Below are positions 12,703 to 22,917 of a DNA stretch of 64,000 nucleotides, one piece after another. Position 1 is the stretch's first letter. Each line of letters starts with the position of its first letter. This DNA comes from Blasia pusilla (lineage: Eukaryota > Marchantiophyta > Marchantiopsida > Blasiales). A program made the translations under genes and the position numbers. The stretch spans positions 57,474,001 to 57,538,000 of the forward strand of contig CM114272.1 of the NCBI GenBank assembly GCA_050084515.1, read 5' to 3'. Under the pieces are notes generated by a model, which was not told the origin of the DNA, searched no databases, and saw nothing but the letters and a program-made list of their open reading frames with translations.

Positions 12703-15700
12703 CTACAATTCCTTGCGAGCAGTTATGATTGCAAACTTGATAAGCCCTCGTTGATACCCTTGAACCATTAAACCCATTGCGAGGGCTCCCTTGATGGTGG
12801 TCCAGCCTGTCCAGCATGATGATAAGTCTTCTCGTTAGTAGCAAGAAACACTAATCAGCCTGGGTTGCAAAAAAAACGAAAAGCACTCCAGAACGCATTC
12901 AAGACCAGACATCCATGTATCCACCAATTGAACCCTGGTTCAGCATTAGGTAAATCTTGAAGAAACTGACAGCCTTAGTGAGAATATTGGCACGACAACT
13001 GAAGATCATAATTTTCAAGCCGACACAAGGTGTTAGTTAATATCTGAGATGGATTCACCAGGAAGTCCAGCACAAGGGCCACAAACGAGTGAAAGGGAAC
13101 AGGCACCTGCTTTAGCAAGGCCAAACAGGCCTTTCAGGCTCAAAGCTGAAACCATGACAGCAGGCCAAAACGGAGTCACGAAATCTGACCAATCCGCTGA
13201 ATTCACATCCTACACACACCCACAGAAAAATGTCATCTGTGGACCTAACGCAATGACAAATAACCTTTGCAATCTGCAGGAAACATTAGTAGTAATCTAG
13301 AATGCAGTTCTCACTTGAGGTAGAGGTCCACAATTGCATATCAACCTGTGTAGCCTCTATAATTTGAGGATCACATCACTGATGAAGCTCAAAAACAGAG
13401 TCGGTAAGGACAAGTATCTAGAAACATACCTTCAAGTTTAGGCTTTCTGCTATTTGTACATACTCGGAAGGCGAGCACCAAGCAGGTAGGTAGTAGGCAT
13501 CACAGATCTTGTCCAGGAGTTCCTGCAAAGGAAAATGGTCATTGTTTACAAGGAAGAACACTGTCAAGCCACAATCTGAAGCAGGTACGCCTTCCAGCCC
13601 TCATTTCTTTGTTGAACTTGAAATTCCTGATTTCTTGCACAACTTGGAGATAGGACACTTCATAAGATATCTGAGCTTGTTGTAACAATAGCAAAGGGAC
13701 AATCGATTAATCTGCAAAGCCAGTGCACACACCCACACCTCTTTCTTTGGTTCCCTCATCCAACTTCAATACTAAAAAACACGTCCAATAGCCTGTAATG
13801 AGAGTTGGGCTTACTATTTCATCCGGAGCCAGAGACAATTCAGCTGGCTTCAGGTCCCGGTGACACCAAGTAACAATTATAATACGACCTCCAGGAGCAG
13901 CCACACGAGCTAGCTCCCCGACAAACTGTAGAGTTGAATAAGAAAACACAAGAATTGTTATTTCACAGCACAATGAAAAAACTCACATTCACAGACAATT
14001 GCTAACAAGAAAAAGCCAGTCTGAGCAGAATGGAATCATCTATACTCGTCCTCCTGACTCAACCGAAGCACCCACCTTCATTGTCCCCTGAACTTCTTTT
14101 CAACTGGTAATCCATGATGTCTCTGAATATAACCCAATCTCGTCCGTTTTTCTTAGAGATTTTGATTCAGCCGTTGTGTAGTCATAGATTGTAGGATTGA
14201 CAATTCTGGGAGAGGAAATTCCTAGTCGGAGCTAAGAATAGTACCTTTCTCTTGTTTGGCATATGCTCTCCACTCTCCATAGACCAGACTAAATCAAATT
14301 CACCATCATCGAATGGTTGCTTTAGGGCATCAGCTACTTGAAAGCTGACCTGGGAATTGGACACAGATCCCCACTATGTGAGTGCCAGTACCATGCCAGA
14401 GTGTCGATGAATAAGTATGAGTAGCGATCTCAAAGATGAAAAGTGGCAGCAGACCTCGTCAGATAGCATTCAGGTGAAATAAAGGTTTGTTCTAGTGGTA
14501 GAAGCCATGCAAAGGGTTCAATTCCCTGATCCACAGATGCTCGGAGAGCCTAACGAGTCGTTCAAACACAATCAAAGGCAGACGAAGCAGGACAACGGGA
14601 CATACCAAGTTTGAAAGTCCTTGTTCAGCTGTCAATGTAGTTGCTCTGGCGGCTTGAAGAGGACTCAACGTTATCGCTTTCACCCTTGCTCCATATTTCC
14701 GGGCTAAATGGCGTGCACTGCCACCAATTCCACACCCCACGTCCACCACAGTCTTGGGCTTGAACTCCTCGTCCTCTGCGATAGGAAACATGACTGGGTC
14801 ACAGAAGCATTTCCAAGCCCCACTCTGTGGACAGCTCTACAAATCCTCAGCCCCCAGTAGTCGAACTCTAAAGTGACAGATGTAGAAGGATGAATTGATG
14901 CTTCATATTGCTTACAGAGTATAAAAAGTTTAGGAGACCCAGATAAACCTACGAGAGATCAGAGGGAGCTAAAGACTGTTCCTCTGCACCACTACCACTT
15001 TCTACGGATGAAATCGGCAAGAATTCCTGCCCACGGAGTGCGAAGATACCCTGATAAATCGCGAGAGCACTGGAAAGATACTGAAGAAAACTGAGTACTG
15101 GCACGGAGAGGAGACAAGCCACTAAACTGCTACCTCCTTGATCAAGACACAGTCCAATTCAGTTGCTAAGTCCTACTTGAAAGATTAGAAACCCTTCCAT
15201 AGGAAATAAAAAGCAGAACAGAAGACTTGGAATTGTCCACTGGACACCAACAAATCGACTTCAAAGAGCCTTTAGCTCGCGAGATCCATCCCATGGGCCA
15301 ATGCACTACTACTCAAGTCCATCAACCATGTTTCTTTCCCGGCAGTGAAATGGTTAACATGCAATATCACCCAATTGAGCAACAAAGCCCGTCACTATAT
15401 CAACCAACCACCAACTGGAAACTAATCCCATCAAGACCTCTCTCCGATGAAGTTTCTCAATTACGATAATGTTGTTAGTGAAGCAGCAAAGTTTGCCAAG
15501 GCTTGCACACCCTCGCGTCTCCTCCGCCTTACCAGGCACACCCGCCCTAGCAAGAGACTCTTCGATCATCCGAATTTGTGCTTGGCGGTGATCCCCGGTA
15601 TCCTGCGAATTAGGATCGTAGTAGCCATGGTGCATATGCTCGCCCCACACGTCCTCCCATAGTTCGGACGACGAATCGTAGAAATTCGCAATCCCCTCAT

Positions 15701-15908
15701 TGAGCTCCGGTACAGAGCGGCCTTTCGCCGCAACTCTAGAAACCACAACTGCAGACCTCCGAGCTCCTGAAGCTATACCTTTCCGTCCAAATGCCACCAC
15801 CGATGGCCCCTTCTCCTGCGACCCATAGCCAACCCCGCCTACTCCATTCGCACAGCAGCTGCTGCTGACGGAGAGAGTCGCCATCCTCCCCGTGAGTACC
15901 GGTGCCAT
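12703..15908 (-). CDS. VTE4: Gamma-tocopherol C-methyltransferase, plastid
   Basis: This enzyme transfers a methyl group from S-adenosylmethionine to gamma- (and delta-) tocopherol, giving alpha- (beta-) tocopherol, the last step of vitamin E synthesis at the plastid envelope/plastoglobules. Seven exons on the minus strand: 15908-15533, 14775-14606, 14349-14245, 13925-13815, 13522-13430, 13209-13107 and 12806-12703. All introns are GT/AG and all phases fit, giving 353 residues against 348 in Arabidopsis. Residues 1-60 are Ser/Ala/Gly/Arg-rich, as in a transit peptide. Then come the family segment IANFYDSSSELWEDVWGEHM, SAM motif I VVDVGCGIGG (~135-144), VWSMESGEHMPNK (~203) and RVAAPGGRIIIVTWCHRD (~224). 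The C-terminal exons carry DWSDFVTPFWPAV and GLIKFAIITARK. The start at 15,908 (MAPVLTG) is the first ATG; MATLSV eight codons later is an alternative. Confidence 0.96.
14486..14534 (+). other. tRNA-like relic in VTE4 intron 2
   Basis: The plus strand has a D-arm-like TTCTAGTGGTAGAA (14490-14503, internal A box as in tRNA-Gly/Asp) and a perfect T-arm AGGGTTCAATTCCCT (14513-14527, B box GGTTCAATTCC). Only nine bases separate them, so the anticodon arm is missing. It is therefore not a functional tRNA; it is either a tRNA relic or the head of a tRNA-derived SINE. Confidence 0.55.
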
Positions 15909-16190
15909 CGGGGAAGACTCACGGCAGTAAATCACGACCCATCCGATGCAGCTGCTAGCAGATAAATGAGAAGTACCAGGAGAAGGTCAGGCCTAACTCC
16001 ACCATCGGAAACTGTATATTGGTTGGACTCATGCTTGTCTCACGCCCTCAATGTGCGAGTTCCACCGCACGGCATAGGAAACGCCACGAAGCTCTGGTTC
16101 ACCATGGCCAGCCTCGATCAGTGTGATATTGCCCCGCTGTCCCTTTGCTCGGTCGGTGGGTGATAATTTTCCAAACGCACCTCGTGCCTG
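15909..16190 (-). promoter_or_regulatory. VTE4 5' leader/promoter region
   Basis: Sequence immediately upstream of the VTE4 start, GC-richer than the AT-rich DNA beyond 16,200. No TATA box is obvious. The extent is inferred from the composition change only. Confidence 0.35.
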
Positions 16191-16604
16191 CGGATACTAT
16201 CGACCATCTATTTGCAAATTATTCTTCGATATAACTATAACTTCGAGGTTTTCCGAGGAGACATCTCTATGGGTTTTATCATTAGAGAATAATCATGTTG
16301 CACACGAAATATTGGTTGATATTTATTTATTTTACATGTAAAAATTGAAAGGTAATTATAAATTAAAAGACACTTTCCAATGATAATATAAATTTTTTAT
16401 TAGAATTGGAGGTTTTTTACATTTCTTGTTTTCAATTCAATTTTTCATCCCACACTCATCAAGTAACTAGTAAGATGCACGGATTTGTAATAATAATTTT
16501 TTCCAAAAATATTTTACATGATGGAAATAATTTAAAAATTATTCGATATTACGTCATGCAAAAATCTCTTTATATACAAGGGCAAACTGTCAAACATTAG
16601 TGCC
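16191..16604. other. AT-rich intergenic DNA
   Basis: Strongly AT-rich, no gene or element that I can support. It separates VTE4 from the palindrome-bearing repeat array. Confidence 0.5.
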
Positions 16605-17300
16605 ACTCTTCGGAATCCCACAAGTTGCAAGGTATTACAAGTGTGGAAAAACTTGCAAGACATGAAAAATTATAGGCCATGAGAGAAAATGAAGGAATGA
16701 GAGGAAAAGATATAAGCATTCAGATAGGTAACCAGTGAGAATCCGACAGATTGCAAGACAGATCACAAGTGCAAAAAAATTCCAAGCCATGACAAAACAA
16801 AGGCCAAAAAAGAAAATGAAGGAACGAGAGGAAAAGAAGGGCAAACTGTCAAACATTAAAGCTTCCCTCTTGCAAGTGCTTTTGTACTTCAAAGACATGA
16901 CAAGTGGAGAGAAACTTGCAAGACATGAAAAATCAAAGGTAAGGAAAAAAAAAAAAGGAAAAAAAAATTATACAATTATGTAGACATGCAACCTTGTTGA
17001 AAGCCAACAAGTTGCATAACATGACAAGTGCAAAAAGAGTTATGAGACATGATTCATCAGAGATAAGAAAAAAAAAGAATGAGAGGAAAAGAAAGACAAT
17101 CATCTAGACATGCAACCTGTCAAAATTTGACAGGTTGCATGACAAGACAAGTGTAGAAAGATTTGTAAGATATGACAAATCAGAGGTAAGAGAAGAAAAT
17201 GAAGGAATGAGAGGAAAAGATAGATTAACATTCACACATGCAACTTGTCTGACATTACAACTATACAAGAGGTGTCAAGAGACATTTCCTGCAATCTATC
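16605..17300 (+). repeat. ~128-bp palindromic repeat array, block A
   Basis: About five degenerate units follow each other with palindrome centres near 16,616, 16,742, 16,998, 17,125 and 17,255. Each unit has an imperfect palindrome of the type GCAACYTGTC-N5-GACARGTTGC, then 'gacatgacaagtgcagaaa', 'cttgcaagacatga' and 'gaaggaatgagaggaaaag'. The palindrome is perfect at 17109-17141. Further members lie at 18.3-18.85, 19.32-19.42 (inverted) and 24.26-25.93 kb. Confidence 0.85.
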
Positions 17301-17490
17301 AGAATCCGATAGCTCCAAAAAACACATCACCATCCAAACATAGAGCCAAGGAAGTTTGAGAAAGTCTTTTGTTTACATGTGTTTGTCAACTCGGATAATT
17401 ACAATCGGTTTCCTAAACTAAAGACTCAAATCTATGATCTCTTGCGCCTTGTCATCTACAAAAATGTTCCTAACTCTCATTGGTTCCTAT
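17291..17490 (+). repeat. Direct repeat, copy 1 of 2
   Basis: About 190 bases recur at 18,848-19,045: 'agagccaaggaagtttgaga', 'caactcggataattac' and 'catctacaaaaatg(t/c)tcctaa'. Together with the flanking palindromic units this indicates a segmental duplication with an offset of about 1.55 kb. Confidence 0.75.
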
Positions 17491-18304
17491 GTAATGGACT
17501 TTGCTGGGCTAACCAATGGCTCCTCTTCACGATTGTAGATGGGGATTGAGAAAGATGGGGAATTTGAAAGTCTTGCCCCCCTAAGTGCACCATATCAATG
17601 TCATTTGATCTCAGATATATCCCAACGTTTGGCTTGCCAAGTAATCTTGTATACTCTACAAAGTAACATCGATCCTGAATTAACATGTGTTCCTCCGCGT
17701 GAAACCACTAGTTTCCACCTCCAAAACGCTTCTTAAACCAACACGCTCACTCGTCATCAAAAAGCTCTTCCAAAAATTTTATGAATTTTGGAATGACAAG
17801 GAGTGATGATGGTGTCACCACAAATGACTCTATTGCAGTTGTCTTTTGCGGTTGAGGCGACTGGTAAACTCCAAGATGCCTCTCGTAATCAGGCTTAGCG
17901 TCTTGGCACAAGCCAAACATCTGCCTCCTTGATTATAGGCAGAGGATATTTCATATGCTCTGCCAAGCAGCTTTAATACTCTCCCCCGATAAGCCCACCA
18001 AATTCAAAACCAAATCTCCAGAACATGACTAGAGCTCCATCTAGGTCTGCATAAGTGTTGGATATTTCTCCCTCCCTCCTAGCATTGTCACATTATCCTC
18101 ACAGAAAATTCCAAGGGGCAAGTTGCACAAATTGCTCAATGTATATCCATCGGAGGAAAGATCAACATGATCCTCGACTTGAAAAACCTTGAATTTGTGG
18201 TCCGGCCTCACAAAACTATACACATAAGAGAACTTGATTTGTGCAAAGAGGATGGGCAACAAGAATATCAGCATGTATTCGAGAGAAAAATAATCGAGTT
18301 TCTT
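17491..18304. other. Between repeat blocks; no gene supported
   Basis: Short open frames on both strands (17,477-17,686 and 18,041-18,310 minus) contain no motif I can assign. Given the helicase piece at 19.1 kb, this could be eroded Helitron interior, but nothing in the sequence proves it. Confidence 0.35.
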
Positions 18305-18847
18305 CCACATGCAACCCGACAGATTCCAACATGTTTCAAGGATATGGTTGAAGCTACTGCAAGTTTTTGGCCAGCATTACCAAAAAGCTCATGAGAAACC
18401 TGAAGAAATCCCACGGCTTGCAAATGTCTCTTTACATGCATACATACAATCCATTAGAATCCGACAAGTTGCTCTTGAGCTTCCAAAAAACCGGACTTGC
18501 AATTTGTCAAATTCCAACCGGTTACACAAAAAAAACAGATATATTTATTTGGTGAGATTTTTTTTACTTACCCGGACTTGATTTGTAGGACAAAACAGAG
18601 GTAGGAAAGAAAGTGAAGGAATGATCGAGTGGAAAAGACACATTAACATTTAAACATGCAATCCGTCAGAATCCAACATGTTGCAAGCCATGACAACTGC
18701 AAAATTTCATGAAACAACTTGTAAAATAAGAGAATAGACATACAAATGAAGAAATGATGGGGAAATAGACATGCAATCCGTCAATATCTGACAGGTTGTA
18801 GGCACTATAAAAAACCATACATGGAAGAGCATAAAGTCAAATTCCAA
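18305..18847 (+). repeat. Palindromic repeat array, block B
   Basis: Members of the ~128-bp family with the core 'catgcaatccgtcagaatcc' (18,655) and 'gcaatccgtcaatatctgac' (18,772), plus 'gaaggaatga'-type spacers. The units are more decayed than in block A. Confidence 0.7.
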
Positions 18848-19045
18848 CAAGTGGGAATCCGACAACTCCAAAAAATACATGACCATTCAAACTTAGAGCC
18901 AAGGAAGTTTGAGAAATACATCCAAGTCTTTTATTAAAATCCGTTTGCAACTCGGATAATTACTTTAGATTTCCTCAACTAACAACTCCAGTCTATAATC
19001 TCTTATGCCTCATCATCTACAAAAATGCTCCTAACTCTCATCGGT
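18848..19045 (+). repeat. Direct repeat, copy 2 of 2
   Basis: Partner of 17,291-17,490, same orientation. Confidence 0.75.
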
Positions 19046-19138
19046 TGTTGTACAATCCACTCAGGGTTGTGAGAGTTAGGAACAACTCAGGGTTGGCAAA
19101 GTTTTACCATGACTATTAACAAGTGACAAGGACAAACT

Positions 19139-19260
19139 TTGCGAAAGGTTGGATTTTTCTTACCCATGTATGTATTTTCTCATGGCGAGTTATATGTGGC
19201 ATTATCTAGAGTAGGACAAAGGAGTTCAATTTATATTATGGTTGGTAGTGAAACACATTC
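19139..19260 (+). pseudogene. Helitron PIF1-like helicase C-terminal fragment
   Basis: The plus strand reads MRKVGFFLPMYVFSHGELYV followed by ALSRV. This is the typical Helitron helicase end (canonical 'LPxPVFSHGQLYVALSRV'). The fragment is cut off on both sides: no KSQG motif precedes it and the sequence enters the palindromic repeat family (inverted) by 19,320. It differs from the 1.9-kb helicase relic, so at least two Helitron lineages contributed to the window. Confidence 0.8.
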
Positions 19261-19319
19261 CAATGAAAAAGGCGATTTCACTCGAAATGTCTCAATCCTT
19301 CCTTTTCTTTTCTTACTTA

Positions 19320-19420
19320 TGTTTTGTCATGTCTTGAAAGTGCAGCAACATTTATAAAAGAGAAGCATTGAAACACGCAACCCGCCGGATTCCGACATGC
19401 CTTCATGAAGGTGTCTTAAG
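19320..19420 (-). repeat. Single inverted unit of the palindromic repeat
   Basis: The minus strand matches the 24-26 kb units (tcatgtcttgaaagtgca / gaagcattgaaacacgcaac), directly after the helicase fragment. Confidence 0.6.
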
Positions 19421-19599
19421 GCTTCTCTCTTTTCTTAAGGTTGGAGTTATTGAAGTTGTCATGTCCTGCAACCTTAGTCACAAAAATGACTAGGTTATAA
19501 ACCATTTCATATTTTTTCACCCCTTCTTTTTATTCCATGTGTTTGGAAAGTTTTTGAATCACCGACCCGCTCCGGTCGGGTCCGTTGGCCGTGGACGGG

Positions 19600-20454
19600 C
19601 TGGGCTGCAAAGCACGGGGGCAGCTGAAGATAGGACATATAGCAATTTGCTTCGCTCTTCTTCTCGAGGCTCTCACAGATCGGTGAACAGCGCTGTAATC
19701 TCTCTCCAGGTAATGCTCTCTTCCTACCCGCAATTCCTGGAGCTGAGTGAGATGGAGGGGGTACAGGAGGTTGGACATGCTGGGTTTCTATGTTATTGGC
19801 GTTTGTGAATGTTTCTCCTAGGTTTGGAAGAGGGTTTTTTGATGTTTTTCGATGGTTTTAGTGCTGTGGGTCGGAATTGTTGTGGGATGCGATGGGGTGG
19901 GAAATTGAGAGACTGGTGCAATTCGATTCGTAGACTGCTGTGGAGAGAGGTGGAGGGGAGTCGAGTAAGGATGGAATGGAAAAGAGGCGATGCAAGAGTT
20001 TGAAGAAGATGGAGATTGTTTAAAAGTGCTGCTGATTCATTTTTATTTAGGGTTTGAAGGAACCCCAGAGGGAGTACGAGCGACGCCCTGAACAGGCGAT
20101 TTGAGCTTGCGAAGGAACCGACTTGTAAGTTTTTACACTCTCTTTCGTTTTTCGCATGTTGTGGAATTGATAGAAGTGTGATGTGGTTTGTTTTTTCATC
20201 GGAAATTGCCTCGAAATCTCGCCGTAGGTGCGAAGGGATCTCGGAGTGGTTGTGGTTGAATTTTGAAGTTTCAGGGCTTAGTCGTCAGGGTTTTTGTGTA
20301 TCCTTGTCATACAGATGCTGCAGCAGTACTGTGATCAACACCGTCGGCTACTCGCAATTCCGGTCACCAGTAGCCTCAATAGTCGGACGATTTGGCAACA
20401 TCATTCCTTTGGCAGGGATCAAAGGTTTTATCGCCGTCAGTCCCCGGTCTCGCC
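19600..20454 (+). promoter_or_regulatory. TOC75 promoter and spliced 5' leader
   Basis: A GC-rich segment begins near 19,560. Plausible leader exons end at CTCTCCAG|GTAATG (19,709) and run 20,051-20,124 (tatttag|GG ... ACTT|GTAAGT), with a third start after catacag at 20,314. That third exon would begin with an ATG (20,315-20,518) in another frame that overlaps the main start, so it would act as an upstream ORF if the splice is used. The splice sites are inferred from consensus only. Confidence 0.5.
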
Positions 20455-22917
20455 ATGGCAGGACTCACCTATACAAGCACGGGGGTTAATGCCAGGAGCA
20501 CATTGTTCCAGCAGTTAGGAGGAGATGCGCTAGGTTTTTCAGATGGAGCAGCGATGCAGTCTTGTATTCAACCTTGTACTAGATTAATGACCATGCACTC
20601 ACTGCGGGGTTCCCTACCAGGACCGAAGGGCAAGCGAACGTCACCCAAGACCCCATTGATAAGCCTACTGTCCAAGGGGACGGCTTGGCGAAAAGTTGTC
20701 TCGTGTGTAGCTGGAGTTGCTTCAGGTTTTGGGTCAGTTTCAGCGATTTCGGTCCTTGTTGGAGGAGGTGGAGGAGGGTGGGGTGGAGAGGGAGGAGGTT
20801 TTGGAGGTGGAGGTAATGGTGGCAATGGGGGGCACGGGTGGCATTCTATCTTTGACAATGGAATGGCTTTTGCGGATGGGAGGAGCGATGAATCTGATCA
20901 GTTTGATTCACATGGTCTGCGAGTAGACATGAAGGTGCATGTCAGTAAACTGAATCCTTCGAAGAAATACAAGGTTTCTGGCGTGGAGTTGGTGGACAAA
21001 AGGACGAAGCAGGCAGTGGGTGGGAAGGATCCGTTCTATGAGCTGGTGACTCTCCGCCCTGGAGGCATTGCGACGAAAGCACAGCTGGAGTCGGAAGTTG
21101 AGAATCTGCTTAACTGTGGCATGTTCCAAACTGTGGAGATGGAAGGACTGACGCAAGCTGATGGGAGCCTGAAGGTGCAGATATCGTTTGTCGAGAGCCA
21201 ATGGCAACCTGCAGATTCGTTCAGATGTGTGAACGTTGGGTTATTGTCTCAGAGTCGGATGCCAGAGAGTGAGGCTAGTATGACAGATCAGCAGCGTGAG
21301 GAGATGGCAAAGATACAGGAAGAGGAGTATAAGACGCGGTTACGAAGAGCCAGGCCGTGCATGCTTCCTAAGACCGTGGAGAGAGAGATTTCAGGATGGC
21401 TTCGAACTGAGACCAGGGTCACTGCACGGATGCTCCAGAAGATCAGAGACAGGGTGCAACGATGGTACCATGAAGAAGGTTATGCGTGTGCTCAGGTGGT
21501 GAATTTTGGAAACTTGAATACCAATGAAGTAGTGTGCGAAGTCGTGGAGGGAGATATTACCAAACTGCAGATTCAATTCCTTGATAAGATGGGAACTCCT
21601 TGTGAGGGCGTCACCAAAATGCAAATTGTAGGTCGTGAACTTCCTGATCAGCTGAGGCCGGGGCAAGTGTTTAACATTGAAGCTGGCAAAAAGGCATTGA
21701 GAAATGTAAACGGATTGGCTCTCTTCTCCAACATTGAGGTCAATCCCCGCCCGGATGAGGAGAGTGATGGTGGTATTGTCGTGGAGGTGAAGTTGAAAGA
21801 ACTGGAGCAGAAAACAGCAGAAGTCAGCACTGAGTGGAGTGTTGTGCCAGGAGGATCTGGTCGACCAACTCTGGCATCCATCCGACCTGGTGGGAGTGTG
21901 ACTTTTGAGCACCGGAACCTTTATGGTTTGAACCGCTCCATTCTGGGATGTGTGACGTCAAGTAATCTTTTCAACCCGCAAGATGACCTGGGTTTCAAGG
22001 CAGAGTATGTTCACCCTTACGTCGATGGACTGGATGATCCCCGTAACCGCACATTCAAAGGAAGCTGTTTCAACAGTCGAAAATTGAGTGCTGTCTTCAC
22101 TGGAGGTACTGGACAAGAAGAAGTACCTGCTATATGGGTTGATAGAGCTGGTTTCAAGGTGAATCTTACTGAGAATTTCACCCGTCAAAGTAAGTTGACA
22201 TACGGTGTGGTGGTTGAAGAGGTGACCACAAGAGATGAGACCAGTGCAATCTGCACGAATGGAGCACGGACCTTGCCAAGTGGGGCTTTGTCGATGGAAG
22301 GTCCTCCAACCACACACAGTGATACAGGAATTGATCGTGTTGCCTTTTTACAAGGCAATCTCACTCATGACAATACACGTTTTGTAAATGGTACCCCAGT
22401 TGGTTCACGCAATATCTTCCAATGGGATCAAGGTCTTGGGATTGGCAGCAAATTTCCATTCTTCAATCGCCATCAGGTCACTGTCACACAGTTTTTGCAG
22501 CTCCAACCGGAAGATCAAAAGGATCAACTCAAACCTCCTCCTGTGTTAGTGCTTCATGGGCGGTACGGAGGATGCTTGGGAGATCTTGCCACTTATGATG
22601 CATACACATTGGGTGGCCCTTACTCCGTTCGAGGATATAGTATTGGTGAACTTGCTGCCTGTCGGAAATTTTTGGAGATTGCTGCTGAACTACGAGTGCC
22701 GATAAACAAAACGCATGTTTATGGATTTTTGGAGTATGGCACAGATCTTGGAAGCTCCAAGGATGTGAGAGGTAATCCTACGGAATATTTCAGGAGGGCT
22801 GGTGGCGGAGCATCATATGGAGTAGGAGTTAAGCTGGGATCAATTAGGGCCGAGTATGCCCAAGATTGCAATGCTGGTTCCGGTTCAGTGTTTGTAAGAT
22901 TTGGAGAACGATTTTAA
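20455..22917 (+). CDS. TOC75: TOC75 protein-import channel, plastid envelope
   Basis: TOC75 is the Omp85-type beta-barrel pore of the TOC translocon through which cytosolic preproteins cross the chloroplast outer membrane. The reading frame is uninterrupted for 820 codons (Arabidopsis TOC75-III has 818). The start at 20,455 has an excellent context (CGCCATGG). The N-terminal ~100 residues are a Ser/Arg/Gly transit peptide. Residues ~103-129 are almost pure glycine, the envelope-sorting stretch characteristic of TOC75 that precedes the second cleavage. About 150-450 form the POTRA region (RVQRWYHEEGYACAQVVNFG). About 470-820 form the beta-barrel, with TLGGPYSVRGYSIGELAACR (the conserved 'GG..SVRGY' L6 motif) and the terminal phenylalanine of Omp85 proteins. 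The lack of introns in the coding part differs from the Arabidopsis gene. Confidence 0.97.
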   Translation: MAGLTYTSTGVNARSTLFQQLGGDALGFSDGAAMQSCIQPCTRLMTMHSLRGSLPGPKGKRTSPKTPLISLLSKGTAWRKVVSCVAGVASGFGSVSAISVLVGGGGGGWGGEGGGFGGGGNGGNGGHGWHSIFDNGMAFADGRSDESDQFDSHGLRVDMKVHVSKLNPSKKYKVSGVELVDKRTKQAVGGKDPFYELVTLRPGGIATKAQLESEVENLLNCGMFQTVEMEGLTQADGSLKVQISFVESQWQPADSFRCVNVGLLSQSRMPESEASMTDQQREEMAKIQEEEYKTRLRRARPCMLPKTVEREISGWLRTETRVTARMLQKIRDRVQRWYHEEGYACAQVVNFGNLNTNEVVCEVVEGDITKLQIQFLDKMGTPCEGVTKMQIVGRELPDQLRPGQVFNIEAGKKALRNVNGLALFSNIEVNPRPDEESDGGIVVEVKLKELEQKTAEVSTEWSVVPGGSGRPTLASIRPGGSVTFEHRNLYGLNRSILGCVTSSNLFNPQDDLGFKAEYVHPYVDGLDDPRNRTFKGSCFNSRKLSAVFTGGTGQEEVPAIWVDRAGFKVNLTENFTRQSKLTYGVVVEEVTTRDETSAICTNGARTLPSGALSMEGPPTTHSDTGIDRVAFLQGNLTHDNTRFVNGTPVGSRNIFQWDQGLGIGSKFPFFNRHQVTVTQFLQLQPEDQKDQLKPPPVLVLHGRYGGCLGDLATYDAYTLGGPYSVRGYSIGELAACRKFLEIAAELRVPINKTHVYGFLEYGTDLGSSKDVRGNPTEYFRRAGGGASYGVGVKLGSIRAEYAQDCNAGSGSVFVRFGERF

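Noticed and set aside
14486-14534. Functional tRNA gene
   Set aside because: The anticodon arm and acceptor stem are missing; only D- and T-arm-like parts remain.
15354-15532. Continuation of the VTE4 exon 1 frame (GCASLGKLCC...)
   Set aside because: It is intron 1 read through; the GT donor at 15,532-15,531 and the phase of exon 2 define the exon end.
20392-20454. 21-codon N-terminal extension of TOC75
   Set aside because: It would start at TTG; the ATG at 20,455 has a far better context and gives the usual length.
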